NCBI GenBank assembly: GCA_025846845.1
Contig: JAOYTL010000008.1
Coordinates: 124,001-188,000, forward strand
Origin: Alloboseaceae bacterium BT-24-1
Lineage (GTDB): Bacteria; Pseudomonadota; Alphaproteobacteria; Rhizobiales; Beijerinckiaceae
Length of the DNA stretch: 64,000 bases
Reading direction: 5' to 3'
Shown: positions 24,234 through 32,290 of the stretch, piece after piece
Layout of the letters: each line of letters starts with the position of its first letter
Position numbering within the stretch: the stretch's first letter is position 1
Program-made: the position numbers and the translations under genes
The notes under the pieces: model-generated
The model's database searches: none
Seen by the model: only the letters and a program-made list of their open reading frames with translations
What the model was told of the DNA's origin: nothing

Positions 24234-25208
24234 TCAGATCTCGTGCCGCCTGATCCGCCGGATCATCTCGTTCAGCGCCAGCAGCGCGAGCGCCAGGATG
24301 AAGGGCAGGATGTAGTAGATGATCCGGAAGAGCAGCAACGCGCCAAGCACCTGCTCGAAGGGCAGGCGGCTGAGCGCGATCAGCATGGTCGCCTCGAAGA
24401 CGCCGAGCCCGCCCGGCGCATGGCTGGCAATGCCGATCAGGCAGGCGAAGATGTATGCCGCCAGGAAGCTCTCATAGGGCAGGTTGTGGCCGCCCGGCAG
24501 CAGCACATAGAGCACCGCCGCGGCGGCGCAGACCTCGGCGGCGCCGAGCAGCATCTGCGTCAGCGTGACACCGAGACCGGGCAGCGGCAGGTTCCAGCCG
24601 CGGACCCGCAAGGTGCGCTCGCCCGTCGCGACCCAGAAGAGATAGCCCGCCGTGCCCAGCGCCACAGCGGCGCCGACTGCCCGGACCACCAGAGGCGAGG
24701 TCCGGGCCAGCTGGGCCACCGAATCCGTCGCGTAGAACAGGCTGGCGCAGAGGATCATGCCGAGGCCGAGCCAGAAGGTCAGGCCGGCGATCACGGTCAG
24801 GCTCGCCACCTCCGAGGCGCGCACGCCCTTGGCCGAGTAGATCCAGTAGCGCACGGTGCCGCCGGTCACGATCGGGAAGCCTAGGGTGAAGGCGACGGAA
24901 TAGCTGGTGAAGGAGGCGAGCGCCGTCGTCCGGTACGGGATCGACAGGCCGAGCCGCCGCAGCGCCACTGCGTCATAGCCGGTGAGCAGCAGATAGCTCA
25001 ATGCGGTGAAGCCGAGTGCGAGCAGGAGCTGGCGCTGACTGGCATTGGCGAAGGCACGGGCAAGCTCGCCGGGCTCGATCTCGCGGACGATGTAGTAGAG
25101 CACTACCAGCGAGGCGATGAAGATCACCGAACTGGCGAGCGGGCCGAGCCACCACCAGCGACTGCGCTTGCGCAGCGGCATCCCTGGCTCGTGCGGGCCA
25201 AACGACAT
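24234..25208 (-). CDS. MprF-N-like (LPG synthase TM / UPF0104) membrane protein
   Basis: This 324-residue integral membrane protein has about eight hydrophobic helices. It matches the flippase-like domain found alone or at the N-terminus of MprF; landmarks are GFPIVTGGTVRYWIYSAKG and IGIASHAPGGLGVFEATML. No C-terminal aminoacyl-transferase domain is present, so lipid lysinylation is not expected; a lipid translocation role is inferred. The start MSFGPHEPG is chosen over a longer frame full of Arg and Pro. Confidence 0.85.
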   Translation of the reverse strand: MSFGPHEPGMPLRKRSRWWWLGPLASSVIFIASLVVLYYIVREIEPGELARAFANASQRQLLLALGFTALSYLLLTGYDAVALRRLGLSIPYRTTALASFTSYSVAFTLGFPIVTGGTVRYWIYSAKGVRASEVASLTVIAGLTFWLGLGMILCASLFYATDSVAQLARTSPLVVRAVGAAVALGTAGYLFWVATGERTLRVRGWNLPLPGLGVTLTQMLLGAAEVCAAAAVLYVLLPGGHNLPYESFLAAYIFACLIGIASHAPGGLGVFEATMLIALSRLPFEQVLGALLLFRIIYYILPFILALALLALNEMIRRIRRHEI

Positions 25209-25401
25209 CAGCACTCTTGTCGGGTTGTGCTCGCACGCAGAATGCGGCGAGCAAGGCGGGTTGCTGGCGGCTGGCCCTGACGGCCGGACCCGAGAGATAG
25301 CGCCTCCGCCGCGATGCACAAGCCGGTGCACCGCGGCGAATGCGCGCCATGAAGCTGGCGCAGGACGCGCCGACCATCCCGGGGAGCGGAGGGCGCGATT
25401 G

Positions 25402-26925
25402 CTAGCCCTCGCCCGCCATCGCCTCCTCGAAGAACGCCTCGGGATCGTCGACCTCGAGCAGCCGCCGCCTGTCGATCAACCAGAAGCGGTTGCCGATGGC
25501 CCTGACGAAGCTGCGATCGTGCGAGACCAGCAGGCAACTCGTCTCGCCGGCGGTGAGCTCGGCTTCCAGGGCTTCCTGCCCCTCGATGTCGAGATGGTTG
25601 GTCGGCTCGTCCAGCAGGTAGAAATTCGGCCGGGCGAGGCGCAGCGCCAGCATGGCGAGCCGCGCGCGCTGCCCACCCGAGAGCGCGCCGATCGGGCCGG
25701 TCTGGCGGTCGATGGCGATGCCAGCGCCAGCGAGCAGGCCGCGCGCCGGCTGGTCGCCGACATCGAAGCGACGACTGATCAGCCCATGCGGCGTGTCGGC
25801 ATCGGGCAGCTCGGCGAGGCTCTGGCTGGCATGGCCGAGCACCAGCGACGGCGTCGGCTTGATGCCGGGCTGATCGTCACCTGCAATCGCCTTGTGGAGC
25901 ATCGCGATGAAGCGCGACTTGCCGGCGCCGTTCAGGCCGAGCAGCACGATGCGATCGCCGGGGCTGATCCAGCGCTTGCCGGTCTTGAACAGCAGCCGTC
26001 CGTCCGGCGTCTCGACCACGACGTCGTCGAGCGCGATCAGCACCCGCGCATGCGTGCCCTGGCTGGCGAGCCTGATCGCGCCGGCCGAGCGCTCGCGATG
26101 AGCCGGGCGGGCCACGGCTTCGAGCTCGTCAGCGCGTCGCTTCAGCTGCTTGGTCTTGCTCAGCAGAAGATCGCTACCGGAGTTGATGCCGATATTATTG
26201 AGCTTCGCCGCCTGCCGTCGCATCTGCTGGACGGCCTTGAGATCGCGCTCGTTGCGGCGCGCCATGGCGGCGTCGCTTTCGTCGAGCGCTATGCGGGCGC
26301 GCGAATAGGGCAGCGCGAAGAGCTGCGAGTGCTCCTGGCGCAGGAACAGAGTCCTGCCGGTCGCGCTGTCGAGGAAGGCGCGATCGTGGCTCGACAGGAT
26401 CACCGCCATGTCGCGTGGCAGACCGGCGAGCCAGCTTTCAAGCAGGCCGATGCGCGCGAGATCGAGATGGTTGGTCGGCTCGTCGAGCAGCAGCAGGTCC
26501 GGCTCGGCAACGCTGGCACGTGCAAGCAGGACGAGCCTTTGCCAGCCACCACTCAACTGCCCGAGCGGGCGCCGGCGCAATTCCTCGGGAATAGCGAGCG
26601 CATCGAGCGCAACCTCGACGCGCCAGTGCTCGCTCTCGCGCTGCTCGGCTGGCAGGGCATCGAGCATAAGCTGGTCTACGGGCCGGTCCAGCAGCTGGGG
26701 CGGAACATCCTGCTCGACATGGCCGATGCGCAGGCCGCGCGAGCGGGTGATCTCGCCGGCGGATGGCTCGACGAGGCCGGCAAGGCAGCGCAGCAAGGTC
26801 GACTTGCCGCGGCCATTGGCAGCGATGAGGCCGAGGCGATCGCCGGCGACGAGCGAGAAGGAAAGGTCGGAAAAGAGCGGTGTTCCCAGCGTGACGCTAA
26901 GATTGCGCAGGGTGATCAAGGTCAT
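25402..26925 (-). CDS. ABC-F family ATPase
   Basis: This soluble 507-residue protein has tandem ABC domains and no membrane segment, as in ribosome-associated ABC-F factors. Domain 1 has a Walker A ending NGRGKST, signature LSGGWQRLVLLAR and LLLLDEPTNHLD. Domain 2 has GLNGAGKSR, LSGGQRARLAMLALR and FYLLDEPTNHLD. The linker (~215-290) is charged and helical. The start MTLITLRNLS aligns with the family. The subfamily (Uup, YheS or a resistance type) is uncertain. Confidence 0.9.
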   Translation of the reverse strand: MTLITLRNLSVTLGTPLFSDLSFSLVAGDRLGLIAANGRGKSTLLRCLAGLVEPSAGEITRSRGLRIGHVEQDVPPQLLDRPVDQLMLDALPAEQRESEHWRVEVALDALAIPEELRRRPLGQLSGGWQRLVLLARASVAEPDLLLLDEPTNHLDLARIGLLESWLAGLPRDMAVILSSHDRAFLDSATGRTLFLRQEHSQLFALPYSRARIALDESDAAMARRNERDLKAVQQMRRQAAKLNNIGINSGSDLLLSKTKQLKRRADELEAVARPAHRERSAGAIRLASQGTHARVLIALDDVVVETPDGRLLFKTGKRWISPGDRIVLLGLNGAGKSRFIAMLHKAIAGDDQPGIKPTPSLVLGHASQSLAELPDADTPHGLISRRFDVGDQPARGLLAGAGIAIDRQTGPIGALSGGQRARLAMLALRLARPNFYLLDEPTNHLDIEGQEALEAELTAGETSCLLVSHDRSFVRAIGNRFWLIDRRRLLEVDDPEAFFEEAMAGEG

Positions 26926-27119
26926 GGTCGGTCTCGAAACTGCCCGAGCCGCGCGCCGCCATTCGCCCGGAGACCTATCGCCTCCGACCATCACGAATGC
27001 GGAACGCCGTGCTCGATGAGGAAACGAAGCGCAGCCGACCGAGCTTCAAACTCGGAAATGCTGCGCCCTCAGGAAGGGCAGACCTGGAAGAGAACCGTGG
27101 GGATCGCTTGTGCGGTCAG

Positions 27120-27141
27120 CCCTGCAAGCCGGCTTGCAGGG
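27120..27141. repeat. 22-base perfect palindrome
   Basis: Each 11-base half is CCCTGCAAGCC or its reverse complement GGCTTGCAGGG, directly abutting. As RNA it would form a short hairpin with a tight loop. It is about 200 bases upstream of the ABC-F start on that gene's strand, so it might be an operator or part of a repeat. Confidence 0.5.
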
Positions 27142-27318
27142 CCTGAACGGGGCCGCGCTGACGATGGTGACGAAAGAACGTGATCACGCAGCCCTCCTTG
27201 GTTCGTGTGGAACGACCGGACCGAATTAGCGCCGTTCGTTGGCCAGCGCAATCGCATCAGGTGGTCTTGCAAGGATCATTGCGTGAACAATGGGGATCTG
27301 TCGGTCCGTGCGGAGCTC

Positions 27319-27448
27319 ATGCCCTCCCCCACTTGCGGTGGTGAGGGTTGGGTGGGGGGCAGCGCCGCTCGGCCTAAGCTCGAAGAATGGCCGCGCCCTG
27401 CTTTCCGGTCCCCCATCCCTAACCCTTCCCACCGCAAGCGGGGGAAAG
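27319..27448. repeat. Imperfect large inverted repeat (CCCTCCCC...TTGCGG type)
   Basis: A left arm around 27321-27359 (GCCCTCCCCCACTTGCGGTG...) and a right arm around 27409-27448 (...CCCACCGCAAGCGGGGG) are approximate reverse complements with several mismatches. It resembles the argE-hslO element in design but not in sequence. It lies just past the stop of the gene at 27453. Confidence 0.55.
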
Positions 27449-27452
27449 GAAC

Positions 27453-28016
27453 TCAGGCGGTCTTGCGGAAGATGCGGAGCGTCTTGAACTCGCCGATCTC
27501 CTCGACCGCGCGCGATTTGGCCCAGTCCGCGATGATCGGCCTGGCCGCCTCATAGGCGAAGGAGCCGGTGTAGAACAGGATATAGCCGCCGGCATCGGTC
27601 TGGTCGGTGAAGAGCTGCATCACCTCGAGATCGGTCAGCGCGCCATAGGCGTCGTTCTTCTCGCTGCGGAACTCGCAGGAGTGGAACAGCGAGACGACGT
27701 CGAAGCGCGGCAGCAGCTTGGCGTTGCTGGTGTAGATGTCGCCGAAATAAGCGCTGTAGGTCTTGGTGATCGTCGGGTTGTCGATCGCGAGCTTGACGAA
27801 GGCCTCGTATTCCTTCGGCGAGGCAGTGATGCCCAGCACAGTGTTGTCGAACTCCGGCTCGGCGCAGCGAATGCCGACATAGTGGTGGCCGCCGGTGCCG
27901 AAATGGTAGATGCGCCTGCCGGTCAGGCCCTGCTCTTCCAGCCATTCGACGAAATGCACGTCGCAGGGGCATTGCTCGACGCGCAGGCCCCAATAGACGT
28001 CCCAGATGTTCAGCAT
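27453..28016 (-). CDS. Uncharacterised protein with methyltransferase-like features
   Basis: I do not recognise a named family. The 187-residue product shows a Rossmann-like rhythm: GRRIYHFGTGGHHYVG (~33-48) in place of a SAM-binding motif I, VLGITASPKEYEAF as strand 2, FDVVSLFHSCEF as a motif IV-like segment, and GGYILFYTGSFAYE near the end. The glycine motif is degenerate for a class I methyltransferase. CPCD near the N-terminus could bind a metal. The start MLNIWDVY has GGAG seven bases upstream. It follows the SbmA-like transporter gene by 72 bases on the same strand. Confidence 0.75.
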   Translation of the reverse strand: MLNIWDVYWGLRVEQCPCDVHFVEWLEEQGLTGRRIYHFGTGGHHYVGIRCAEPEFDNTVLGITASPKEYEAFVKLAIDNPTITKTYSAYFGDIYTSNAKLLPRFDVVSLFHSCEFRSEKNDAYGALTDLEVMQLFTDQTDAGGYILFYTGSFAYEAARPIIADWAKSRAVEEIGEFKTLRIFRKTA

Positions 28017-28088
28017 GCGAAAGCTCCGTTTGGAAAGGGCCGGTCTAATCGGCACTGAATGGAAAAGATCCTGAACCTCGCTTGAACC

Positions 28089-29957
28089 TCAGCCGCCACC
28101 CGCTTCGGCGAGCGCTGTCGGTCGCACGCCATCGGACGAGGCGATGCGGGCGACGCCACCGGCGCGACGCATTGCGAGGTGGCGATCGGCAGCCTCGGCA
28201 AAGCCGGGGCTCTGGCCGATCAACAACATCACCGCATTGGGCCGGGCGACCCGCAACCGCGCCAGCAGCTCCAATGCAGCATCGGTCTCGAGCCCGCTCG
28301 TGGCTTCGTCGAGGACGAGGATGTCGGGCTCGGCCAGCTCGGCCCGCGCCAGAGCGAGGCGCTGGCGGTCACCGGTGGTGAGCGCCTTGTCCCAATCGCG
28401 CGACAGATCGATCTGGGGCACGAGACTTGAAAGGCCGTAATGGCGCAACACCTCGCTTGCCTGTTCGGCGCTATGCCCCCCGATCGGATCGAGCGCGGCC
28501 CGAAGGCTACCTTCCGAGAGATGCAGATGCTGCGGCAGCACCGCGATGCGCGCCTCGTCCGGCAAAGCCACCGAACCGCGGCCCCAGGGCCAGAGACCAG
28601 CAACGACCTGGATCAAGGCGGTCTTGCCGTGGCCCATTTCACCGGCGACGTGGACCGTCGCGCCGGCCGGCAGCGCCAGGGCGAAATCGGCGAGGAGCGT
28701 GCGGCCGTCGCGATCGGTCAGAGTCAGATCCTCCAGCCGCAGGCCGCCTTCCTCGCTCGGCAGCACGACGATGTCACTTTCCGCCGAACCGGCCTCGATC
28801 GCGCCCAGCGCGATGGCGAGTTCGTTGACGCGACGCGCCGAAGCCAGCCACTCGGCAATGCGCATGAAGTTGTCGAGCACCCAGTTGAAGGCGTTCTGCA
28901 CGGCGACGAAAGCAGCAGCGACCTGGACGACATCGCCGAGCGACATCTCGCCCGACAGATATTTCGGCGCCGCCAGCAGGAGCGGCACCACCGGCACCAG
29001 CGCGCCGCTGCCATTGGTGATCCAGGTCAGCCGGCCGCGCTGGCGGATCATGGCGAGCCAGCGCGTGACCAGCGTGTCATAGGTCGCGGCGACGGCGCGG
29101 CGCTCGCCGGTCTCGGCTCGCGAGAGCGCGATCGTCTCGCCATGGTCGCGGATGCGCATCAGCGAGAAGCGCAGGCGCGCCTCGCCCTCGTTGCGGGCGG
29201 CGATCAGGCGCGGCAGCGGCCGGCCAACCCAGGTGATCAGGCTGGAGACCAGGACGGCATAGACGATCGCCGCCAGCACCATATAGGCGGGGATTTCGAA
29301 GGCGACGCCGCGAATCTCGACGCTGAGCGAGCCGCCGATCGACCAGAGGATGCCGATGAAGGTGATCGCGGTGATGACCGCCGAAAGCAGGCCGATGGCG
29401 AAATCGACCACCGGCTCGGTCGCCCAGCGGACATCGTCGGCGATGCGGTATTCCGGATTGGCCGGCTCGTAGCCGGACAGCCCGAGCCGGTAGAAGCGGC
29501 GCTCGCCGATCCAGCCATCGGCGAGCTTGGCCGTGACCCAGGCGCGCCAATGGACCTGGAAGGTCTCGCGCGAGATCAGGATGATGACGCCGAGGCCGGC
29601 CGCGATCAGCACCAGCACCGGGAAGACCGCCATGGCGATCAGCGCGCTCTCGCCGTCTTTCTTCTCGAGCGCGTCGAAGAACCAGCCGTTCCAGCGGTTG
29701 ACGGTGACGTTGGCGAAGACGGAGAGGATGATCGCGCTCGCCAGCGCGACCGACCAGAACCAGGCCCGGCCGGCGGCGCCGCCGCGCCAGAAGCCGCCGG
29801 TCAGGCGCGCAAAGCTCTTGGCGACCTGCCAATCGGATGGCGGGCCGGCGGCCTGGATATGCTGGTCGACGGCCTTGAGCACAGCCGAAAGATCCCCCCG
29901 GATCGTGACATCGGTGGCGCGGCCCGCCGGGTCTTCCCGGTCAGGCTGCGCTACCAT
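28089..29957 (-). CDS. SbmA/BacA-type ABC transporter, permease fused to degenerate ATPase
   Basis: This 622-residue inner-membrane protein belongs to the ABC_membrane_2 (SbmA/BacA/YddA) class, which moves peptides or very-long-chain acyl compounds. About six membrane segments span residues ~65-350, with the EAA-like region and WFFDALEKKDGESAL typical of the class. The ATPase has Walker A GEMGHGKT and Walker B ILVLDEATSGLE. The signature is LTTGDRQRLALARAE instead of LSGGQ, and the H-loop position reads LIGQSPG, without histidine. Substrate is unknown. Confidence 0.87.
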   Translation of the reverse strand: MVAQPDREDPAGRATDVTIRGDLSAVLKAVDQHIQAAGPPSDWQVAKSFARLTGGFWRGGAAGRAWFWSVALASAIILSVFANVTVNRWNGWFFDALEKKDGESALIAMAVFPVLVLIAAGLGVIILISRETFQVHWRAWVTAKLADGWIGERRFYRLGLSGYEPANPEYRIADDVRWATEPVVDFAIGLLSAVITAITFIGILWSIGGSLSVEIRGVAFEIPAYMVLAAIVYAVLVSSLITWVGRPLPRLIAARNEGEARLRFSLMRIRDHGETIALSRAETGERRAVAATYDTLVTRWLAMIRQRGRLTWITNGSGALVPVVPLLLAAPKYLSGEMSLGDVVQVAAAFVAVQNAFNWVLDNFMRIAEWLASARRVNELAIALGAIEAGSAESDIVVLPSEEGGLRLEDLTLTDRDGRTLLADFALALPAGATVHVAGEMGHGKTALIQVVAGLWPWGRGSVALPDEARIAVLPQHLHLSEGSLRAALDPIGGHSAEQASEVLRHYGLSSLVPQIDLSRDWDKALTTGDRQRLALARAELAEPDILVLDEATSGLETDAALELLARLRVARPNAVMLLIGQSPGFAEAADRHLAMRRAGGVARIASSDGVRPTALAEAGGG

Positions 29958-30017
29958 GCCGCTTAGCCGGCGGGGGATGAACTGCCGGTGAATGGCGGAT
30001 GAACGGCGCTTCGTGCC

Positions 30018-30494
30018 TCACGCTGCCGCGTCGGCCGGCTCGCCGAGCAGCTTCGCCAGCGCCTCCAGCAGCTCACGCGAGCCTTCCTCGCGGTGGATCG
30101 GGCCGTCCTTGCCGTCGAGATAGGCGCCCTGCTCGGTGAAGACGAACCTGGTGCCGGTGCCTTCGGGCATGAATTCCATGGTCAGCAGCGAGCCCGACAG
30201 CGGCGCGCCGTCGATCGCCATCGCATAGGCGAGGATGATGCGCTCGTTCGGCTGGATCACCTGGTAAACGGTGTCATTGGTGATCGGCGGGCCGCCCTGG
30301 AAACGAAAACGGCTGCGCTCATGGCCGCCGACGCGGAAATCGACGTCGAACTGCTCGACCTCCCAGCCCTCGCCTTCGGCGAACCAGCGACGCTTCTGTT
30401 TGGGGTCGGCGAAGGCGGCGAAGACGCGGACCGGGGAAGCGGCATAGCTGCGCTCGATGGTGAAGCTGGCATGGACGACGGGATTGGCAGTCAT
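30018..30494 (-). CDS. SRPBCC/AHSA1-family protein (distal copy)
   Basis: This 158-residue protein has the START-like helix-grip fold: FTIERSYAASPVRVFAAFADPKQ opens the domain, and GGPPITNDTVYQVIQPNERI and GTGTRFVFTEQGAYLDG follow. AHSA1-like proteins bind hydrophobic ligands; the ligand here is unknown. The second ATG is chosen because AAGGA lies six bases before it; the first is two codons earlier. It is a clear paralogue of the gene at 31278-31751 and last in the ArsR operon. Confidence 0.87.
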   Translation of the reverse strand: MTANPVVHASFTIERSYAASPVRVFAAFADPKQKRRWFAEGEGWEVEQFDVDFRVGGHERSRFRFQGGPPITNDTVYQVIQPNERIILAYAMAIDGAPLSGSLLTMEFMPEGTGTRFVFTEQGAYLDGKDGPIHREEGSRELLEALAKLLGEPADAAA

Positions 30495-30536
30495 GGTCAT
30501 TCCTTTGGGCGGTGGTGAGGGTTGAAGAAGGCCGGA

Positions 30537-31211
30537 CTAACGGGACAGCCCGGCATCGCCCGGATTGCGCGGGAAGAACTGGAAATAGGGCTCGGCCTCG
30601 GCCAAGGCGCGGGCGTAGGACGGACGTGTGCGCAGGCGCTCGAAATAGGCGGCGAGCCGCGGATAGCCGACCTGGAAGGAGAGGCAGCGCTCGGCATAGA
30701 ACAGCGCCGGCGCGGCCGAGCAGTCGGCCATGGTGAAAGCGTCGCCGGCCAGCCAGCGCCGGTCGCCGAGCTCGACCTCCAGCACCGCATAGGCGGATGC
30801 CAGCCGCTCCCTGGCCTCGGCAACGCCGATCGGATCATGCCCGCCCTCCGGCCGGAGCCGGTCGAGCACGATCTTCTGCATGGGGATGGCGACATAGAGG
30901 TCGAGGAGCCGGTCGAGCCGCCGGACCTCGAGCGCCGCGACCGGGTTCTCCGGCAGAAGCGCCACCGGGCCGGGATAGTGCAAGGCGAGATATTCGATGA
31001 TCAGGCTGGCTTCCGGCACCAGCCGGCCGTTGGCGTCGTCGCGCAGCAGCGGGAACTTGCCGATCGGCCAGAGCTTCAGGAAGTCCGCCCGCTCAGTGGA
31101 ATCGCCGAAATCGACGAGCTGCGCCGTGAACGGCGCGTCGTTCTCGTAAAGCGCGATCAGCGCCTTCTGGCAAAAGCCCGAGAGCGGATGGAAATAGAGC
31201 GTCAGGGACAT
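30537..31211 (-). CDS. Glutathione S-transferase family protein
   Basis: This cytosolic 224-residue protein has an N-terminal thioredoxin-like domain (MSLTLYFHPLSGFCQKALIAL; LWPIGKFPLL with the cis-Pro; EASLIIEYL glutathione-binding) and an all-helical C-terminal domain including GDAFTMADCSAAPAL. It lies between two paralogous SRPBCC genes under an ArsR regulator. Such clusters suggest a response to a hydrophobic or electrophilic compound, but the inducer is unknown. Confidence 0.92.
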   Translation of the reverse strand: MSLTLYFHPLSGFCQKALIALYENDAPFTAQLVDFGDSTERADFLKLWPIGKFPLLRDDANGRLVPEASLIIEYLALHYPGPVALLPENPVAALEVRRLDRLLDLYVAIPMQKIVLDRLRPEGGHDPIGVAEARERLASAYAVLEVELGDRRWLAGDAFTMADCSAAPALFYAERCLSFQVGYPRLAAYFERLRTRPSYARALAEAEPYFQFFPRNPGDAGLSR

Positions 31212-31277
31212 GGCTGTGCATTCCTGCTTCTGAAAAAGGAGCGGGCTGAAAGGGTTTTGGTGGAAGATGGGCGCGGT

Positions 31278-31751
31278 TCAGGCTGGCGCCTGCTCCTGCG
31301 CGAGATAGTCCGCCAGCCGGTCGAAGCCGATGCGCGAGCCCTGCTCGCGCCATTCGGGCCGGTCATGGCCGTCAAGGAAGGCAGCCTGCTCGGTGAAGAG
31401 CAGCCTCGTGCCGGCGCCGTGGCGGTGGAACTCGATCGTCGCCAGCGAGATCGACAGGCGGATATCGTCGCGAAGCAGTTCGTAGCTGTAGATGATGCGC
31501 TGTTCCGGCACGATCTCCTGGAAGGTCGCGTTCATCGCAAAGACGCCGCTTTCCGCCGGAGCGCCGCGCATGGTCTCGCGGCCGCCCTCGCGGAAATCGA
31601 GCCTGTGCTCGCCGAGCCCGCCTTCGTCATGACAGGCCGACCAGCGCCGCTTCGCCACCGGATCGGCAAAGGCGGCGAAGACGCGGGCCGGGCTCGCATC
31701 ATAGCGACGCTCAATGGTGAAATCGGTATGGACGACGGTCCGTTCGGTCAT
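31278..31751 (-). CDS. SRPBCC/AHSA1-family protein (proximal copy)
   Basis: This 157-residue helix-grip protein runs FTIERRYDASPARVFAAFADPVAKRRW through GTRLLFTEQAAFLDGHDRPEWREQG. It shares long matching stretches with the distal copy, so the two are duplicates separated by the GST gene. The start ATG overlaps the stop of the ArsR gene (ATGA), indicating coupled expression. ArsR-AHSA1 pairs are common in bacteria; the ligand is not evident. Confidence 0.9.
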   Translation of the reverse strand: MTERTVVHTDFTIERRYDASPARVFAAFADPVAKRRWSACHDEGGLGEHRLDFREGGRETMRGAPAESGVFAMNATFQEIVPEQRIIYSYELLRDDIRLSISLATIEFHRHGAGTRLLFTEQAAFLDGHDRPEWREQGSRIGFDRLADYLAQEQAPA

Positions 31752-32101
31752 TGTCCGCCTCCTTCCTTCAAATCCTGGTCCTGCTCGGCGAGGAAGGCGC
31801 CGAGCCGGTCGAAACGTCGCTCCCAAAGGGAGCGGCGCTCGCTGATCCAGCGTTCCGCCGCCTGCAGGGCCTGCGTGTCGAGCTGGCAGGTGCGGACCCG
31901 CCCGACCTTCTGCGAACGCACCAGCCCGGCTCCTTCCAGAACCGCGAGATGCTGCACCACAGCCGACAGCGTCATCTGCAGCGGCTGGGCCAGCTCGCTG
32001 ACGCTCGCCGGCCCCTCGCAGAGCCGTTGCACCATCTGCCGGCGGTTCGGATCCGCCAGCGCCTGGAACATCAGGTCGAGCTGCTCTGGTTGGTGAAGCA
32101 T
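31748..32101 (-). CDS. ArsR-family transcriptional regulator
   Basis: This 117-residue winged-helix repressor starts MLHQPEQLDLMFQALADPNR. The recognition region is ASVSELAQPLQMTLSAVVQHLAVLEGAGLVRSQ. No CxC metal-binding motif is present, so it is unlikely to be a metal sensor. It heads an operon with SRPBCC, GST and SRPBCC genes. A perfect inverted repeat 40 bases upstream (32141-32162) is the likely operator. The longer frame would start upstream of that operator and is rejected. Confidence 0.92.
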   Translation of the reverse strand: MLHQPEQLDLMFQALADPNRRQMVQRLCEGPASVSELAQPLQMTLSAVVQHLAVLEGAGLVRSQKVGRVRTCQLDTQALQAAERWISERRSLWERRFDRLGAFLAEQDQDLKEGGGQ

Positions 32102-32140
32102 GCGCTTAAGTATCGTGGCCCAGTTGAGCTGTCCAGAGAA

Positions 32141-32162
32141 AACTTTAGAGCCTGCTAAAGTT
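32141..32162. promoter_or_regulatory. Probable ArsR operator
   Basis: AACTTTAG and CTAAAGTT are perfect 8-base arms with a 6-base spacer, 40 bases upstream of the ArsR gene. The site is A+T-rich within GC-rich DNA and placed where a promoter should lie. Autorepression by the downstream ArsR protein is inferred. Confidence 0.72.
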
Positions 32163-32290
32163 TCATTCCGGAACTCTAGGCGCACCGGCGCATTGCCTCC
32201 GGGGGCTACGAGCGGCTATGAATCCCGGCACGCTCCCTCACGCCGCGTGCGCCGTTTCACCGTCTGCGCCAGCCGCCGGAGCTTTTCATC

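Larger units (their letters stand above)
26926..27452. other. Gene-free region, 527 bases, with palindromes
   Basis: No protein is supported on either strand. The region contains a 22-base perfect palindrome at 27120-27141 and an imperfect inverted repeat at 27319-27448. Short frames here (for example 27069-27272 on the minus strand) cross the palindrome and resemble nothing known. Confidence 0.6.

Noticed and set aside
25117..27183. 688-codon plus-strand frame opposite the ABC-F gene
   Set aside because: Low-complexity Arg/Ala/Gln-rich translation; a shadow of the ABC-F coding strand.
27069..27272. 67-codon minus-strand frame in the gap upstream of the ABC-F gene
   Set aside because: It crosses a 22-base palindrome, has no ribosome site or homology that I recognise, and matches no neighbour's composition.
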